In this document: piece by piece, positions 1 through 5,916 of the stretch | How the letters are laid out: the number at the start of each line of letters is the position of its first letter | Position numbering within the stretch: position 1 is the first letter of the stretch | NCBI GenBank assembly: GCA_030040395.1 | Contig: JASHTU010000659.1 | Location: forward strand, 1-7,369 | Origin: Acidobacteriaceae bacterium | GTDB lineage: Bacteria > Acidobacteriota > Terriglobia > Terriglobales > Acidobacteriaceae | DNA: 7,369 bases | Reading direction: 5' to 3' | Program-made: the position numbers and the translations under genes | The notes under the pieces: generated by a model | Told to the model about the DNA's origin: nothing | Database searches by the model: none | The model's input: the letters and a program-made list of their open reading frames with translations, nothing else

Positions 1-37
1 TTTCTCTGGTTTCGTTCTAGCCAAAACCACCAAACTC

Positions 38-66
38 TGGACTATCCAGGGTGAAAGAAGCATAAT
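38..66 (+). promoter_or_regulatory. Candidate sigma70-like promoter for the TPR gene
   Basis: A -35-like hexamer TGGACT (38-43, four of six matches to TTGACA) and a -10-like hexamer CATAAT (61-66, five of six matches to TATAAT) are separated by exactly 17 bases. Transcription would start near 73 and give a leader of about 108 bases before the GTG at 181. An imperfect hairpin (34-41 pairing with 45-52, three-base loop, one G-T pair) overlaps the -35 region and could be an operator or the tail of an upstream transcript. The leader also carries two short inverted repeats: 69-73 with 91-95, and 103-107 with the matching arm near 117-121. This is consensus matching by eye only. Confidence 0.35.
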
Positions 67-180
67 TCGGGGAACAAGGCTGCCGCGAGGTCCCCTGGTC
101 CATCCCGTCGCGGTGAGGCGGGACCACTTCTCCTCAACGAGCTTCGCGGCGCTCAGAATTTGGGCCTGGAGGTCATAGCC

Positions 181-696
181 GTGGAATATCAACTCAAGCG
201 CATTTCGCAAGCAGGAATCCCAGAGGCCATCGAGAAGGCGGAGCTTTATCGCGCCCTCAACGAGCCGGAGGAAGCCGAATCAATTTGTCGCGATATCCTG
301 GCCATCGAACCGCAGCATCAGCTCGCCCTGCGCCTTCTCGGCCTCACGCTCACGGATCAATTCGCCGGCGCCACGCATGATCGCTACCGCGAAACGGAAG
401 GAATCTTCCAGAGGCTCAGCGATGCTTACGAGCGCCTCTACTACACAGCCATTTTGTACGAGCGCCGCGGCAAAGCGCAGCTCAAGGCCGGGCACCTGCC
501 TGTTTCACTCTTGCCGCTTTTCGAGCACGCGCTGAACCTGTACGCAGAGGCCGAAAAAATCCGGCCCGCAGGCAACGATGAAGCCATCCTTCGCTGGAAT
601 CGCTGCGTGCGCCTGCTCGAACAGCCCTATGACTGGTATGGGGTGGGAGAGGAAAGTATTCCGTTCGAAGCCTACGACACCGCGCCGCCAAGATGA
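181..696 (+). CDS. TPR-like (tetratricopeptide repeat) protein, 171 aa, function unknown
   Basis: This is a soluble, mostly alpha-helical protein with no signal peptide or membrane segment. Residues about 12-50 fit a TPR-like helix pair: PEAIEKAELYRALNEP followed by a second helix and the turn ending IEPQHQLALRLLG. More helical, charged sequence follows (about 65-145), including a possible degenerate repeat around FEHALNLYAEAEKIRP. Such folds usually mediate protein-protein contact; no catalytic motif is visible. The GTG at 181 is chosen over the in-frame TTG at 160 because GGAGG (168-172) lies eight bases before the GTG, and it overlaps codons of the longer version. The final residues (after about 150) are acidic/aromatic and probably unstructured. 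The gene converges with the sdh operon, stop to stop with 10 bases between, so a functional link to succinate dehydrogenase is possible only by proximity and is not shown. Confidence 0.8.
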   Translation: MEYQLKRISQAGIPEAIEKAELYRALNEPEEAESICRDILAIEPQHQLALRLLGLTLTDQFAGATHDRYRETEGIFQRLSDAYERLYYTAILYERRGKAQLKAGHLPVSLLPLFEHALNLYAEAEKIRPAGNDEAILRWNRCVRLLEQPYDWYGVGEESIPFEAYDTAPPR

Positions 697-706
697 CCGG
701 CCGCAG

Positions 707-1444
707 TCAGAGGATGCGGAACAGCCGCTTCATCGGATCGAAGAAGCGGTCCACTACGCGCTCTTTGAGCGGTATGATGGCGTTTTCGGTAATGGTGATG
801 GATTCCGGGCAAACCTGCCTGCAACATGTGGTGATGTTGCAATAGCCGATGTTGTGAATATGCCGTAGATCGCTCACGCGGTCTTCCGTGTCGAGGGGAT
901 GCATCTCAAGCGCGGCGGCATAAACCAGCAAACGCGGGCCGATGAACTCATCATGCTTGCGGTGTTCGCGCAGAACATGGCACACGTCCTGGCAGAGAAA
1001 ACACTCAATGCACTTGCGAAACTCCTGCACACGCTCAACGTCGGTCTGCTGGATTCGCCACGTTCCGTCGGGCGCATCCGGCGGGCGAGGTTTGAATGCT
1101 TTGATCGTCTTCTTGGCCCGGAAGTTCCATGAGACATCCGTCACCAGATCGCGTATCACCGGAAACGCGTGCATGGGTTCAAGGATGACGGGCGCATTCA
1201 TGTTCAGATTGCTGAGCCGTGTCATGCACATCAGCTTGGGGATGCCGTTCACCTCCGCAGAGCAGGATCCGCATTTGCCCGCCTTGCAGTTCCACCGCAC
1301 CGCCAGGTCGGGCGCCTGTTGCGCCTGGATGCGATGCACCGCGTCCAGAACCACCATGCCTTCCTCGACCTGCGTAGTGTAGTCCTGAAACACGCCGCCC
1401 GCAGGATCACCCCGCCAGATGCGAAATGTCGCCGGTGCGCCCAT
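707..1444 (-). CDS. sdhB: Succinate dehydrogenase iron-sulfur subunit, Sdh1-like, 245 aa
   Basis: SdhB carries electrons from the SdhA flavin to the quinone site at the membrane through three iron-sulfur clusters. The N-terminal plant-ferredoxin-type domain has the [2Fe-2S] cysteines C53, C58, C61 and C73 (C-x4-C-x2-C-x11-C). The C-terminal alpha-helical domain has C145-x2-C148-x2-C151-x3-C155 and C202-x5-C208-x3-C212. By analogy with E. coli SdhB, C145/C148/C151/C212 bind [4Fe-4S] and C155/C202/C208 bind [3Fe-4S]. The stretches CIECFLCQDVCHV and GYCNITTCC resemble the mycobacterial Sdh1 subunit more than E. coli SdhB. An extra cysteine, C207, sits next to ligand C208. I start at ATG 1444 rather than the in-frame GTG at 1453, because GGAGG (1453-1457) lies eight bases before the ATG and overlaps the GTG codon. 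The gene is last in the operon, 16 bases after sdhA. No terminator is visible in the 10 bases before the convergent TPR gene. Confidence 0.95.
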   Translation of the reverse strand: MGAPATFRIWRGDPAGGVFQDYTTQVEEGMVVLDAVHRIQAQQAPDLAVRWNCKAGKCGSCSAEVNGIPKLMCMTRLSNLNMNAPVILEPMHAFPVIRDLVTDVSWNFRAKKTIKAFKPRPPDAPDGTWRIQQTDVERVQEFRKCIECFLCQDVCHVLREHRKHDEFIGPRLLVYAAALEMHPLDTEDRVSDLRHIHNIGYCNITTCCRQVCPESITITENAIIPLKERVVDRFFDPMKRLFRIL

Positions 1445-1460
1445 CGGTTCCACCTCCGGG

Positions 1461-3275
1461 TTATTTCATCTCCTCGATCACAGCCTGTAACTCAGCAGTC
1501 AGCGGGGTGAGCCCGCGCTTCGCCACCAGCATGGCGCCGTCTGCTCCCAGCTTGACGACTATGTTGAACTTTCCCCACTCGGCATCCTTGGCCGGGAAGT
1601 CCTCGCGAAACTGGGCGCCGCGGCTTTCTTTGCGCAGCAGCGCGGCCCGCGTTATGGCCTCGGACACAATCAGCATATTTCCAACATCGATGGCTGTGTG
1701 CCAACCGTTGTTGTATTCGCGATTCCCCGCAATTCCCGCCCGGTCTGCCCGCTGGCGCAGGTTTCCGATCTCCCCGAGAGCCTGCTGCATCTCGCTCTCA
1801 ATCCTTACAATGCCGACCAGGTTCTGCATGGCTTCCTGCAGGTCGTATTGAATTTGGTAGGGGTTTTCGCCATCCGGTCCGCGCTCAAACGGGTAAAGCG
1901 CCGCCGCAGCCGTGGCCTGTAACTCCGTCTCATCAATTGCCGCCAAACCGTTGGCCTTGGCGAATTCAGCCGCATAGCGTCCCGCGCGCCGTCCGAACAC
2001 GAGCAGATCCGATAGAGAATTTCCGCCCAGCCGATTCGAGCCATGCAATCCAGCCGCCACTTCTCCTGCGGCAAACAACCCCGGCACAGTAGACATCTGG
2101 GAATCACCATCGACACGTACTCCGCCCATCATGTAGTGGGTCGTCGGACCCACCTCCATGGGCTCCCTGGTGATATCGAGATCGGCCAGTTGCTTGAACT
2201 GGTGATACATGCTGGGCAGTTTGCGCTTGATGTGCTCCTCTGCCTTGGGAAGGCGATCCTTGATCCACGCGATATCGAGAAACACGCCGCCGTGCGGCGA
2301 ACCCCGCCCCGCTTTCACTTCGCGAATAATGCATCGCGCCACATGATCTCTGGTCAGCAGTTCCGGGGGACGCCGCGCCTTCTTATCGCCCTGCGTATAC
2401 CGCCAGCCCTCTTCTTCCGAGTCCGCCGTTTGCTCCTTGTAGAGATCAGGAATATCGTCGAACATGAACCTGCGGCCCTCGCGGTTGCGCAGTACGCCGC
2501 CTTCTCCGCGGACGCCCTCCGTTACCAGAATGCCGCGCACACTGATCGGCCACACCATGCCCGTGGGATGAAACTGAACGAACTCCATATCCTGCAATTC
2601 CGCGCCGGCGCGGTACGCAAGCGCAAGCCCGTCGCCCGTATATTCCCAGCTATTGCTCGAAACCTTGTACACGCGCCCCGTTCCGCCGGTCGCCAGCACT
2701 ACGGCTTTGGCCTGCCACAGGAGAAACCGGCCCTTCTCGCGGTCGTACCCGCAGGCGCCGGCAACTCGGCCTCCATCCAGCAGCAGGCGCAGCACAGTGC
2801 ACTCCATATGCACTTCGATCCCCATGTGAATGCCGTGATCTTGGAGGGTGCGGATCATTTCCAGGCCGGTGCGATCGCCGACGTGCGCCAGCCTGGGGTA
2901 CCTGTGTCCGCCAAAGTTGCGTTGCAGAATTTTCCCGTCCGCGGTGCGGTCGAAAAGCGCGCCCCACGCCTCCAGCTCGCGTACGCACTGCGGCGCTTCT
3001 TTGGCATGCAGTTCTGCCATGCGCCAATTGTTCAGGTACTGGCCTCCGCGCATCGTATCGGTAAAATGCACGCGCCAATTATCACGATCGTCAACGTTGG
3101 CTAGCGCCGCAGCAATGCCGCCTTCGGCCATGACGGTGTGCGCCTTGCCAAGCAGCGACTTGCACACTACACCCACGCGCGCGCCGCCTGCGCTCGCTTC
3201 AATGGCGGCGCGCAGCCCCGCTCCACCCGCTCCGATCACCAGGACATCGTAGAAGAACCGCTGGAATTCCGGCAT
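1461..3275 (-). CDS. sdhA: Succinate dehydrogenase flavoprotein subunit, 604 aa
   Basis: This is the catalytic subunit of complex II, oxidising succinate to fumarate on FAD at the cytoplasmic face of the membrane. The FAD-binding GAGGAG loop is at residues 15-20. H46, in KAHTVMAEGG, matches the histidine that carries covalent 8-alpha-linked FAD in SdhA/FrdA. Active-site residues are recognisable: H236 in FHPTG, R309 in TRDHVAR (the proton-shuttle arginine position), H380 in GPTTHYMMGG and R415 in SNRLGGNSL. The capping-domain segment about 280-308 (EEEGWRYTQGDKKARRPPE) is a longer insert than in the classical E. coli enzyme and is, from memory, typical of the mycobacterial Sdh1 group. The C-terminal helical domain runs from about 450 to the end. 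The ATG directly abuts the anchor gene's TAG (TAGATG), and GGAG just inside the end of the anchor gene is the likely ribosome site, suggesting translational coupling. Fumarate reductase activity cannot be excluded from sequence, but the gene set fits succinate oxidation. Confidence 0.96.
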   Translation of the reverse strand: MPEFQRFFYDVLVIGAGGAGLRAAIEASAGGARVGVVCKSLLGKAHTVMAEGGIAAALANVDDRDNWRVHFTDTMRGGQYLNNWRMAELHAKEAPQCVRELEAWGALFDRTADGKILQRNFGGHRYPRLAHVGDRTGLEMIRTLQDHGIHMGIEVHMECTVLRLLLDGGRVAGACGYDREKGRFLLWQAKAVVLATGGTGRVYKVSSNSWEYTGDGLALAYRAGAELQDMEFVQFHPTGMVWPISVRGILVTEGVRGEGGVLRNREGRRFMFDDIPDLYKEQTADSEEEGWRYTQGDKKARRPPELLTRDHVARCIIREVKAGRGSPHGGVFLDIAWIKDRLPKAEEHIKRKLPSMYHQFKQLADLDITREPMEVGPTTHYMMGGVRVDGDSQMSTVPGLFAAGEVAAGLHGSNRLGGNSLSDLLVFGRRAGRYAAEFAKANGLAAIDETELQATAAAALYPFERGPDGENPYQIQYDLQEAMQNLVGIVRIESEMQQALGEIGNLRQRADRAGIAGNREYNNGWHTAIDVGNMLIVSEAITRAALLRKESRGAQFREDFPAKDAEWGKFNIVVKLGADGAMLVAKRGLTPLTAELQAVIEEMK

Positions 3276-4061
3276 CTAGAGAATTCTCCAGTCACGCCAG
3301 ACGCCCAGGGCGCAGAGCCTCACATAAATATCAGCAAAGGCAACCCAAACAAGGCTCGACCAAGCCCACTTCTTGTGCGCCGCATTTAAAAAGCTGACCC
3401 ACTGGTAAAGCTTTTGCCGGATGGGGTGCGCAGAAATTTGATCGAACGTCCCACCGATCAGGTGCCGGAACGCATGACATCCGAAAATATATCCGGCGAG
3501 AAGGACAACATTGATCACCAACACCAGGCTTCCGACCCCGATCCCAAACCCGTCAGGGAAGATGAACCCTTTCACCGCGTCGTACGCCAGAAAACCCCAC
3601 ACAATGTACGAGAGCCTGAGAAAGTACCGGTGAAAATTCTGCAGGATGAGCGGAAACCTCCGCTCTCCCCGATAGCGCATGCGCGGCTCGCTTACCGCGC
3701 ATGCCGGCGGATCGGCCCAGAACGCCTTGTAGTACGCGCCGCGGTAGTAGTAACAGGTCACGCGAAACAATCCCGGAATCCAGAGAATGAGCACCGCCGG
3801 AGAAAAGGGCAGAAAGCTCGGGTACCAGCCCGGCTTGGGCCCAAAGAGCGCATGCGGCGAATTGCCAAAAAGCTCAGGAGAAAAAAACGGTGAGATATAG
3901 GGCCCGAAGGTGTAATTTCTGGTTTGCAACGCCGCCCATGTGGCATAGACGATAAACGCGCCGAGGCCGACAAAGACTGCGGTCGGAGAAAGCCACCATG
4001 CGTCACGTCGCGAGGTTTGAGTAAACTTGCCGTCTTTCCAGATCAACTCAGGCGCCGACAT
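3276..4061 (-). CDS. sdhC: Succinate dehydrogenase membrane anchor, Sdh1-type single subunit, 261 aa
   Basis: This single-chain anchor replaces the usual SdhC/SdhD pair, holds SdhA and SdhB on the membrane and should form the quinone site. Five hydrophobic segments are visible: about 25-45, 83-102, 147-168, 172-196 and 231-252. Conserved-looking polar blocks include FRVTCYYYRGAYYKAFW (99-115), DPPACAV (117-123), PLILQNFHRYF (137-147), GCHAFRHLIGG (194-204) and the C-terminal WRDWRI. These match my memory of the mycobacterial Sdh1 anchor (Rv0249c type, about 270 residues). The published M. smegmatis Sdh1 structure reports a membrane-embedded Rieske-type [2Fe-2S] cluster; here C103, C121, H144, H196 and H200 are ligand candidates. 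I start at ATG 4061: GGAGG (4066-4070) precedes it, and the 35 extra residues of the longer version from 4166 are arginine-rich, unlike the family, and would run over the promoter. It is the first gene of the operon. Confidence 0.88.
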   Translation of the reverse strand: MSAPELIWKDGKFTQTSRRDAWWLSPTAVFVGLGAFIVYATWAALQTRNYTFGPYISPFFSPELFGNSPHALFGPKPGWYPSFLPFSPAVLILWIPGLFRVTCYYYRGAYYKAFWADPPACAVSEPRMRYRGERRFPLILQNFHRYFLRLSYIVWGFLAYDAVKGFIFPDGFGIGVGSLVLVINVVLLAGYIFGCHAFRHLIGGTFDQISAHPIRQKLYQWVSFLNAAHKKWAWSSLVWVAFADIYVRLCALGVWRDWRIL

Positions 4062-4119
4062 CGTCCCTCCACGGCAAAGGGGGGTTCGCGGACTTAATCC
4101 TTTCCGCCAATGGCATCGG

Positions 4120-4125
4120 ATTATA
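4120..4125 (-). promoter_or_regulatory. sdhC: Candidate -10 element of the sdhCAB promoter
   Basis: Read on the minus strand this is a perfect TATAAT, about 58 bases upstream of the sdhC ATG. The hexamer 17 bases further upstream (4143-4148 in plus coordinates) is GGCCGG, a poor -35, so the promoter may need an activator. That hexamer lies in one arm of a 7-base inverted repeat (CCGGCCA at 4143-4149 and TGGCCGG at 4174-4180). The overlap of repeat and -35 site would suit a regulator, but this is inference from position only. Confidence 0.4.
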
Positions 4126-4180
4126 GCGCAATAACTCTTGCTCCGGCCAGAACGGAGTACGAACACATGAGTGTGGCCGG

Positions 4181-4597
4181 CGTCCTTCCTGATGACGGGG
4201 ATTAGAATTCACATGCTCACGGCCTCAGCTCCCGCCCCTTCGTACTCGGTTTTTTTGAGCGGCAATCTCGCGCAGGCTGGCCAACCTGCAGCCAACTTTG
4301 CATTCGACTGAAGAGAGCACAAACGCATCAATATCTACTCTGCTCCGTCGAGTTAATGCACGAGCGAGTCAACGGAAGAGCGATGATAGTGGAGCAGAGA
4401 GAGGAGCGCGGCGAAGGAGATTCCGTAGGCAAGCTGGAGGCGTTCTCCATAGCTACGCACACGCGAGGCCGGGGGCTTCACGACGGATGGGCTGACAACG
4501 GCTGCGGAAAAAAGGCGAGCATCCGGCCGGACCCTAGTAACCGGCCAAACCGTTGATCTTCGTTCCGGCCCATTCCTGCCTCGCCACGCTTGGGCGT
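4181..4597. other. Intergenic region with no credible gene
   Basis: This stretch lies between the sdh promoter and the terminator candidate of the upstream gene. Open frames on both strands are short, rich in Arg/Ser/Ala and lack a ribosome site, so they look like chance frames. Visible elements are a plus-strand run of seven T (4250-4256) without a preceding stem, and a perfect 6-base inverted repeat GGCCGG (4525-4530)/CCGGCC (4541-4546). On the minus strand that repeat is followed 11 bases later by six T (4508-4513), a weak second terminator candidate for the gene ending at 4642. I recognise no tRNA, known ncRNA or insertion-sequence ends. Confidence 0.5.
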
Positions 4598-4625
4598 AAA
4601 AAGCCGGAGTGTCGCCAAACCGGGC
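4598..4625 (-). terminator. Candidate intrinsic terminator of the repeat-protein gene
   Basis: On the minus strand, 16 bases after the stop codon, GCCCGG (4620-4625) can pair with CCGGC (4603-4607) with one bulged C. The loop is 12 bases, and five T follow at once (4598-4602). The stem is short, so termination may be inefficient. The position just after tandem in-frame stops (TAA then TAG, 4639-4644) fits the 3' end of a transcription unit. Confidence 0.45.
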
Positions 4626-4641
4626 CTTGGCGGTCGATCTA

Positions 4642-5613
4642 TTAGCGGCCGCGGAAGCCGCCGGCGTAGCCACCGCGGAAACCCCCAGCATAGCCGCCGC
4701 GGAAGCCGCCGGCATAGCCGGCCCGGTAGCCCACGCCAATGCGACCGGCGTAGCCATAGCCATAGCCATAGCCAACACGGGGCCCAATTGCAGCGCGCCC
4801 ATACACACCAGGCCCGTACACCCTGGGTCCGTAATAGGCTCCGACGCCCGGCGCGAACATGACTCCGCCGTAAAAGCCGATGGGCGGCGCCATGAAAACC
4901 GGCGCTGGCGGTGGCAGATAGACTGGCGGCGCGTAGGCCATGACCGGCGGTGGAGGCGGGTAAGCGGGGGCGTAGGCGGACTCCGGAGCGGGTTCCTGCT
5001 CTGCGGGCGGAGGAGGCTCAGGGGCATAGGATTCGCCGCCGCGTGGAATCAGGCCGTAGGGATCGCGCTGGGGCTCCTGCATGGTGGGAACTTGGACGTC
5101 CTCCATCAGCCGCAGGGTGAGCGCGGTTTCAGCTTTGAGCGTGGGGCGCGGACCGCGGCGAGGCAGATTGATGAGATCGATGGGCCAGAGAATGGGAATC
5201 ATCCAGGTGATGGTGTCGCGCACCGCGTGGCCTTTTCCCAAAATCCTTCCCTGGGCGTCAATCCGGTAGCCGGGAACGCCGACCACCTTGGCGTCGACGG
5301 GAACCACCGAGCCGCCCACGTATAGCCGGTCGAAATCGAGCTGCATGTAGCCCTTGCCCACGAAATGACCGGGATCTTTATACTCGGAGAACTCTCCGCC
5401 CAGGTAGCTGCCGTAGGGAAGCATGAAATCGCCGCGGCGATGCTCAACCTTGCACAGCACAGGATCGCCAATGGCGGTGGTTTTGGAGGAGATTCTCGCG
5501 TCACCGGTGGTGCAGGAGACGAGCGAGCCGGCGGGAATGAGTTGCTGACCGGCGTCGGCAAACAGCTGCGGCGCCGCGAACAGAGCGAGGACGACAAGCG
5601 AGGTGCATTTCAT
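4642..5613 (-). CDS. Secreted protein with beta-rich domain, Pro-rich linker and Gly/Tyr-rich repeat tail, 323 aa
   Basis: I do not recognise a named family. The N-terminus is a Sec-type signal peptide: Lys2, a hydrophobic core (about 5-18) and an A-D-A motif at 19-21, giving probable cleavage after residue 21, so the protein should be exported. Residues about 24-175 look beta-rich, with segments such as LIPAGSLVSC, GDPVLCKVE and LPYGSYLGGEF. They recall the 'adjustable-scaffold' beta modules of periplasmic VirB10/TrbI-like and related surface proteins, but this is a pattern impression. C34 and C54 are the only mature cysteines and could form a disulfide. Residues about 195-245 are Pro/Ala/Tyr-rich (linker-like). 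From about 249 to the end the sequence is Gly/Tyr-rich, with a GYGYGYGY run (281-288) and three near-identical GGFRGGYA-type octads at the C-terminus. The tail suggests surface, envelope or adhesive material; no enzyme motif is seen. GGGGG seven bases before the ATG is a modest ribosome site. The gene appears monocistronic. Confidence 0.82.
   Translation of the reverse strand: MKCTSLVVLALFAAPQLFADAGQQLIPAGSLVSCTTGDARISSKTTAIGDPVLCKVEHRRGDFMLPYGSYLGGEFSEYKDPGHFVGKGYMQLDFDRLYVGGSVVPVDAKVVGVPGYRIDAQGRILGKGHAVRDTITWMIPILWPIDLINLPRRGPRPTLKAETALTLRLMEDVQVPTMQEPQRDPYGLIPRGGESYAPEPPPPAEQEPAPESAYAPAYPPPPPVMAYAPPVYLPPPAPVFMAPPIGFYGGVMFAPGVGAYYGPRVYGPGVYGRAAIGPRVGYGYGYGYAGRIGVGYRAGYAGGFRGGYAGGFRGGYAGGFRGR
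4646..4717 (-). repeat. Three in-frame 24-bp tandem repeats (C-terminal Gly/Tyr/Phe/Arg octads)
   Basis: Three consecutive 24-base units (4646-4669, 4670-4693, 4694-4717) encode the last octapeptide repeats of the secreted protein. Units 1 and 3 differ at only a few positions; unit 2 is more diverged (it reads CCACC and CCCCC where the others read GCCGC or similar). The unit is a multiple of three, so gain or loss of units would change tail length without breaking the frame. Confidence 0.85.
4751..4774 (-). repeat. Four perfect 6-bp tandem repeats (Tyr-Gly codons)
   Basis: Four exact copies of TAGCCA in plus orientation encode alternating Gly-Tyr in the tail of the secreted protein (about residues 281-288). 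Exact identity at the third codon positions, in a protein that elsewhere varies its Gly codons, suggests recent expansion by replication slippage. Confidence 0.85.
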
Positions 5614-5663
5614 AGATAGCCCCCAAGGCAGAATTGCGGATGATGCGCAACCCCGATTTTCAG

Positions 5664-5705
5664 AAACAAAAACCCCAGCGCCCGCCGAAGGCCTTTCCGC
5701 GGGCG
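5664..5705 (-). terminator. Terminator-like hairpin with T-rich tract (terminator or leader attenuator)
   Basis: On the minus strand, CGCCCGC (5699-5705) pairs perfectly with GCGGGCG (5679-5685) across a 13-base loop that itself contains the self-complementary AAGGCCTT. Six bases later comes a T-rich tract, TTTTTGTTT (5664-5672). The gap between stem and T-tract is longer than ideal. If the promoter at 5824-5852 is real, this element lies in the leader of the repeat-protein gene and could attenuate it. Otherwise it may end the metH transcript, about 210 bases after the metH stop. Confidence 0.4.
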
Positions 5706-5823
5706 ATCCACACGATCCCGATTACCGCCGACTACGATGCGCGACTTCGAATTTCAGGAACAGAAAGAAGATGAAACCCTGATGGAGATGAAAGACCCGG
5801 TCGGTTTGGGAAAGTTTCGGGAG

Positions 5824-5852
5824 ATTCAAAAAATATTTTTCGCGCGTGTCAA
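5824..5852 (-). promoter_or_regulatory. Candidate sigma70-like promoter for the repeat-protein gene
   Basis: Read on the minus strand, a perfect -35 hexamer TTGACA (5847-5852) is followed after exactly 17 bases by TTGAAT (5824-5829, four of six matches to TATAAT). The spacer is A/T-rich (AAAAATATTTT). Transcription would begin near 5817 and produce a leader of about 200 bases before the ATG at 5613. It lies downstream of the metH stop, as expected for an independent unit. A weaker alternative pair (TTGTTT at about 5665-5670 with CATCAT 18 bases on) lies closer to the gene. Confidence 0.45.
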
Positions 5853-5861
5853 CGAATCGGG

Positions 5862-5883
5862 GCCGGCGTCGTCGCGCGCCGAC
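5862..5883 (-). terminator. metH: Hairpin downstream of metH, without T-tract
   Basis: GTCGGCG and CGCCGGC on the minus strand (5877-5883 with 5862-5868) form a 7-base stem with one G-T pair and an 8-base loop, 33 bases after the metH stop. No T-run follows, so it is either a weak intrinsic terminator, a 3'-end stabilising stem or chance in GC-rich DNA. Confidence 0.25.
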
Positions 5884-5916
5884 AAGCACAGCCCAATTCT
5901 CCCGGTTCGCAGCGCC

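Noticed and set aside
160..180. TTG start giving a longer TPR protein
   Set aside because: The extra codons overlap the GGAGG that serves the GTG at 181.
2043..3104. Long plus-strand open frame (353 codons) within sdhA
   Set aside because: It lies wholly antisense to sdhA, whose catalytic motifs are all intact, and its translation has no recognisable family features; high GC produces such frames.
3276..4061. Haem b binding by the anchor, as in classical complex II
   Set aside because: The histidine pattern does not match the classical SdhC/SdhD or diheme FrdC anchors, and the closest remembered relatives (mycobacterial Sdh1) lack haem.
4062..4166. N-terminal extension of the sdh anchor starting at ATG 4166
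   Set aside because: The 35 extra residues are arginine/cysteine-rich and unlike the family, they cover the likely -10 element, and a ribosome site precedes the ATG at 4061.
4298..4556. Two short plus-strand open frames (65 and 66 codons) in the intergenic region
   Set aside because: They overlap each other in different frames, lack ribosome sites and have an arginine/serine-rich composition typical of chance frames.
4646..4774. CRISPR array or insertion-sequence origin for the tandem repeats
   Set aside because: The repeats are contiguous without spacers, in frame with a protein, and without terminal inverted repeats or a nearby transposase.
4353..5027. Minus-strand 224-codon open frame overlapping the repeat-protein gene in another frame
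   Set aside because: It is an alternative-frame reading of the Pro/Gly-rich repeats, with low-complexity Ala/Ser/Arg sequence; the secreted-protein frame has a start, a signal peptide and a ribosome site.
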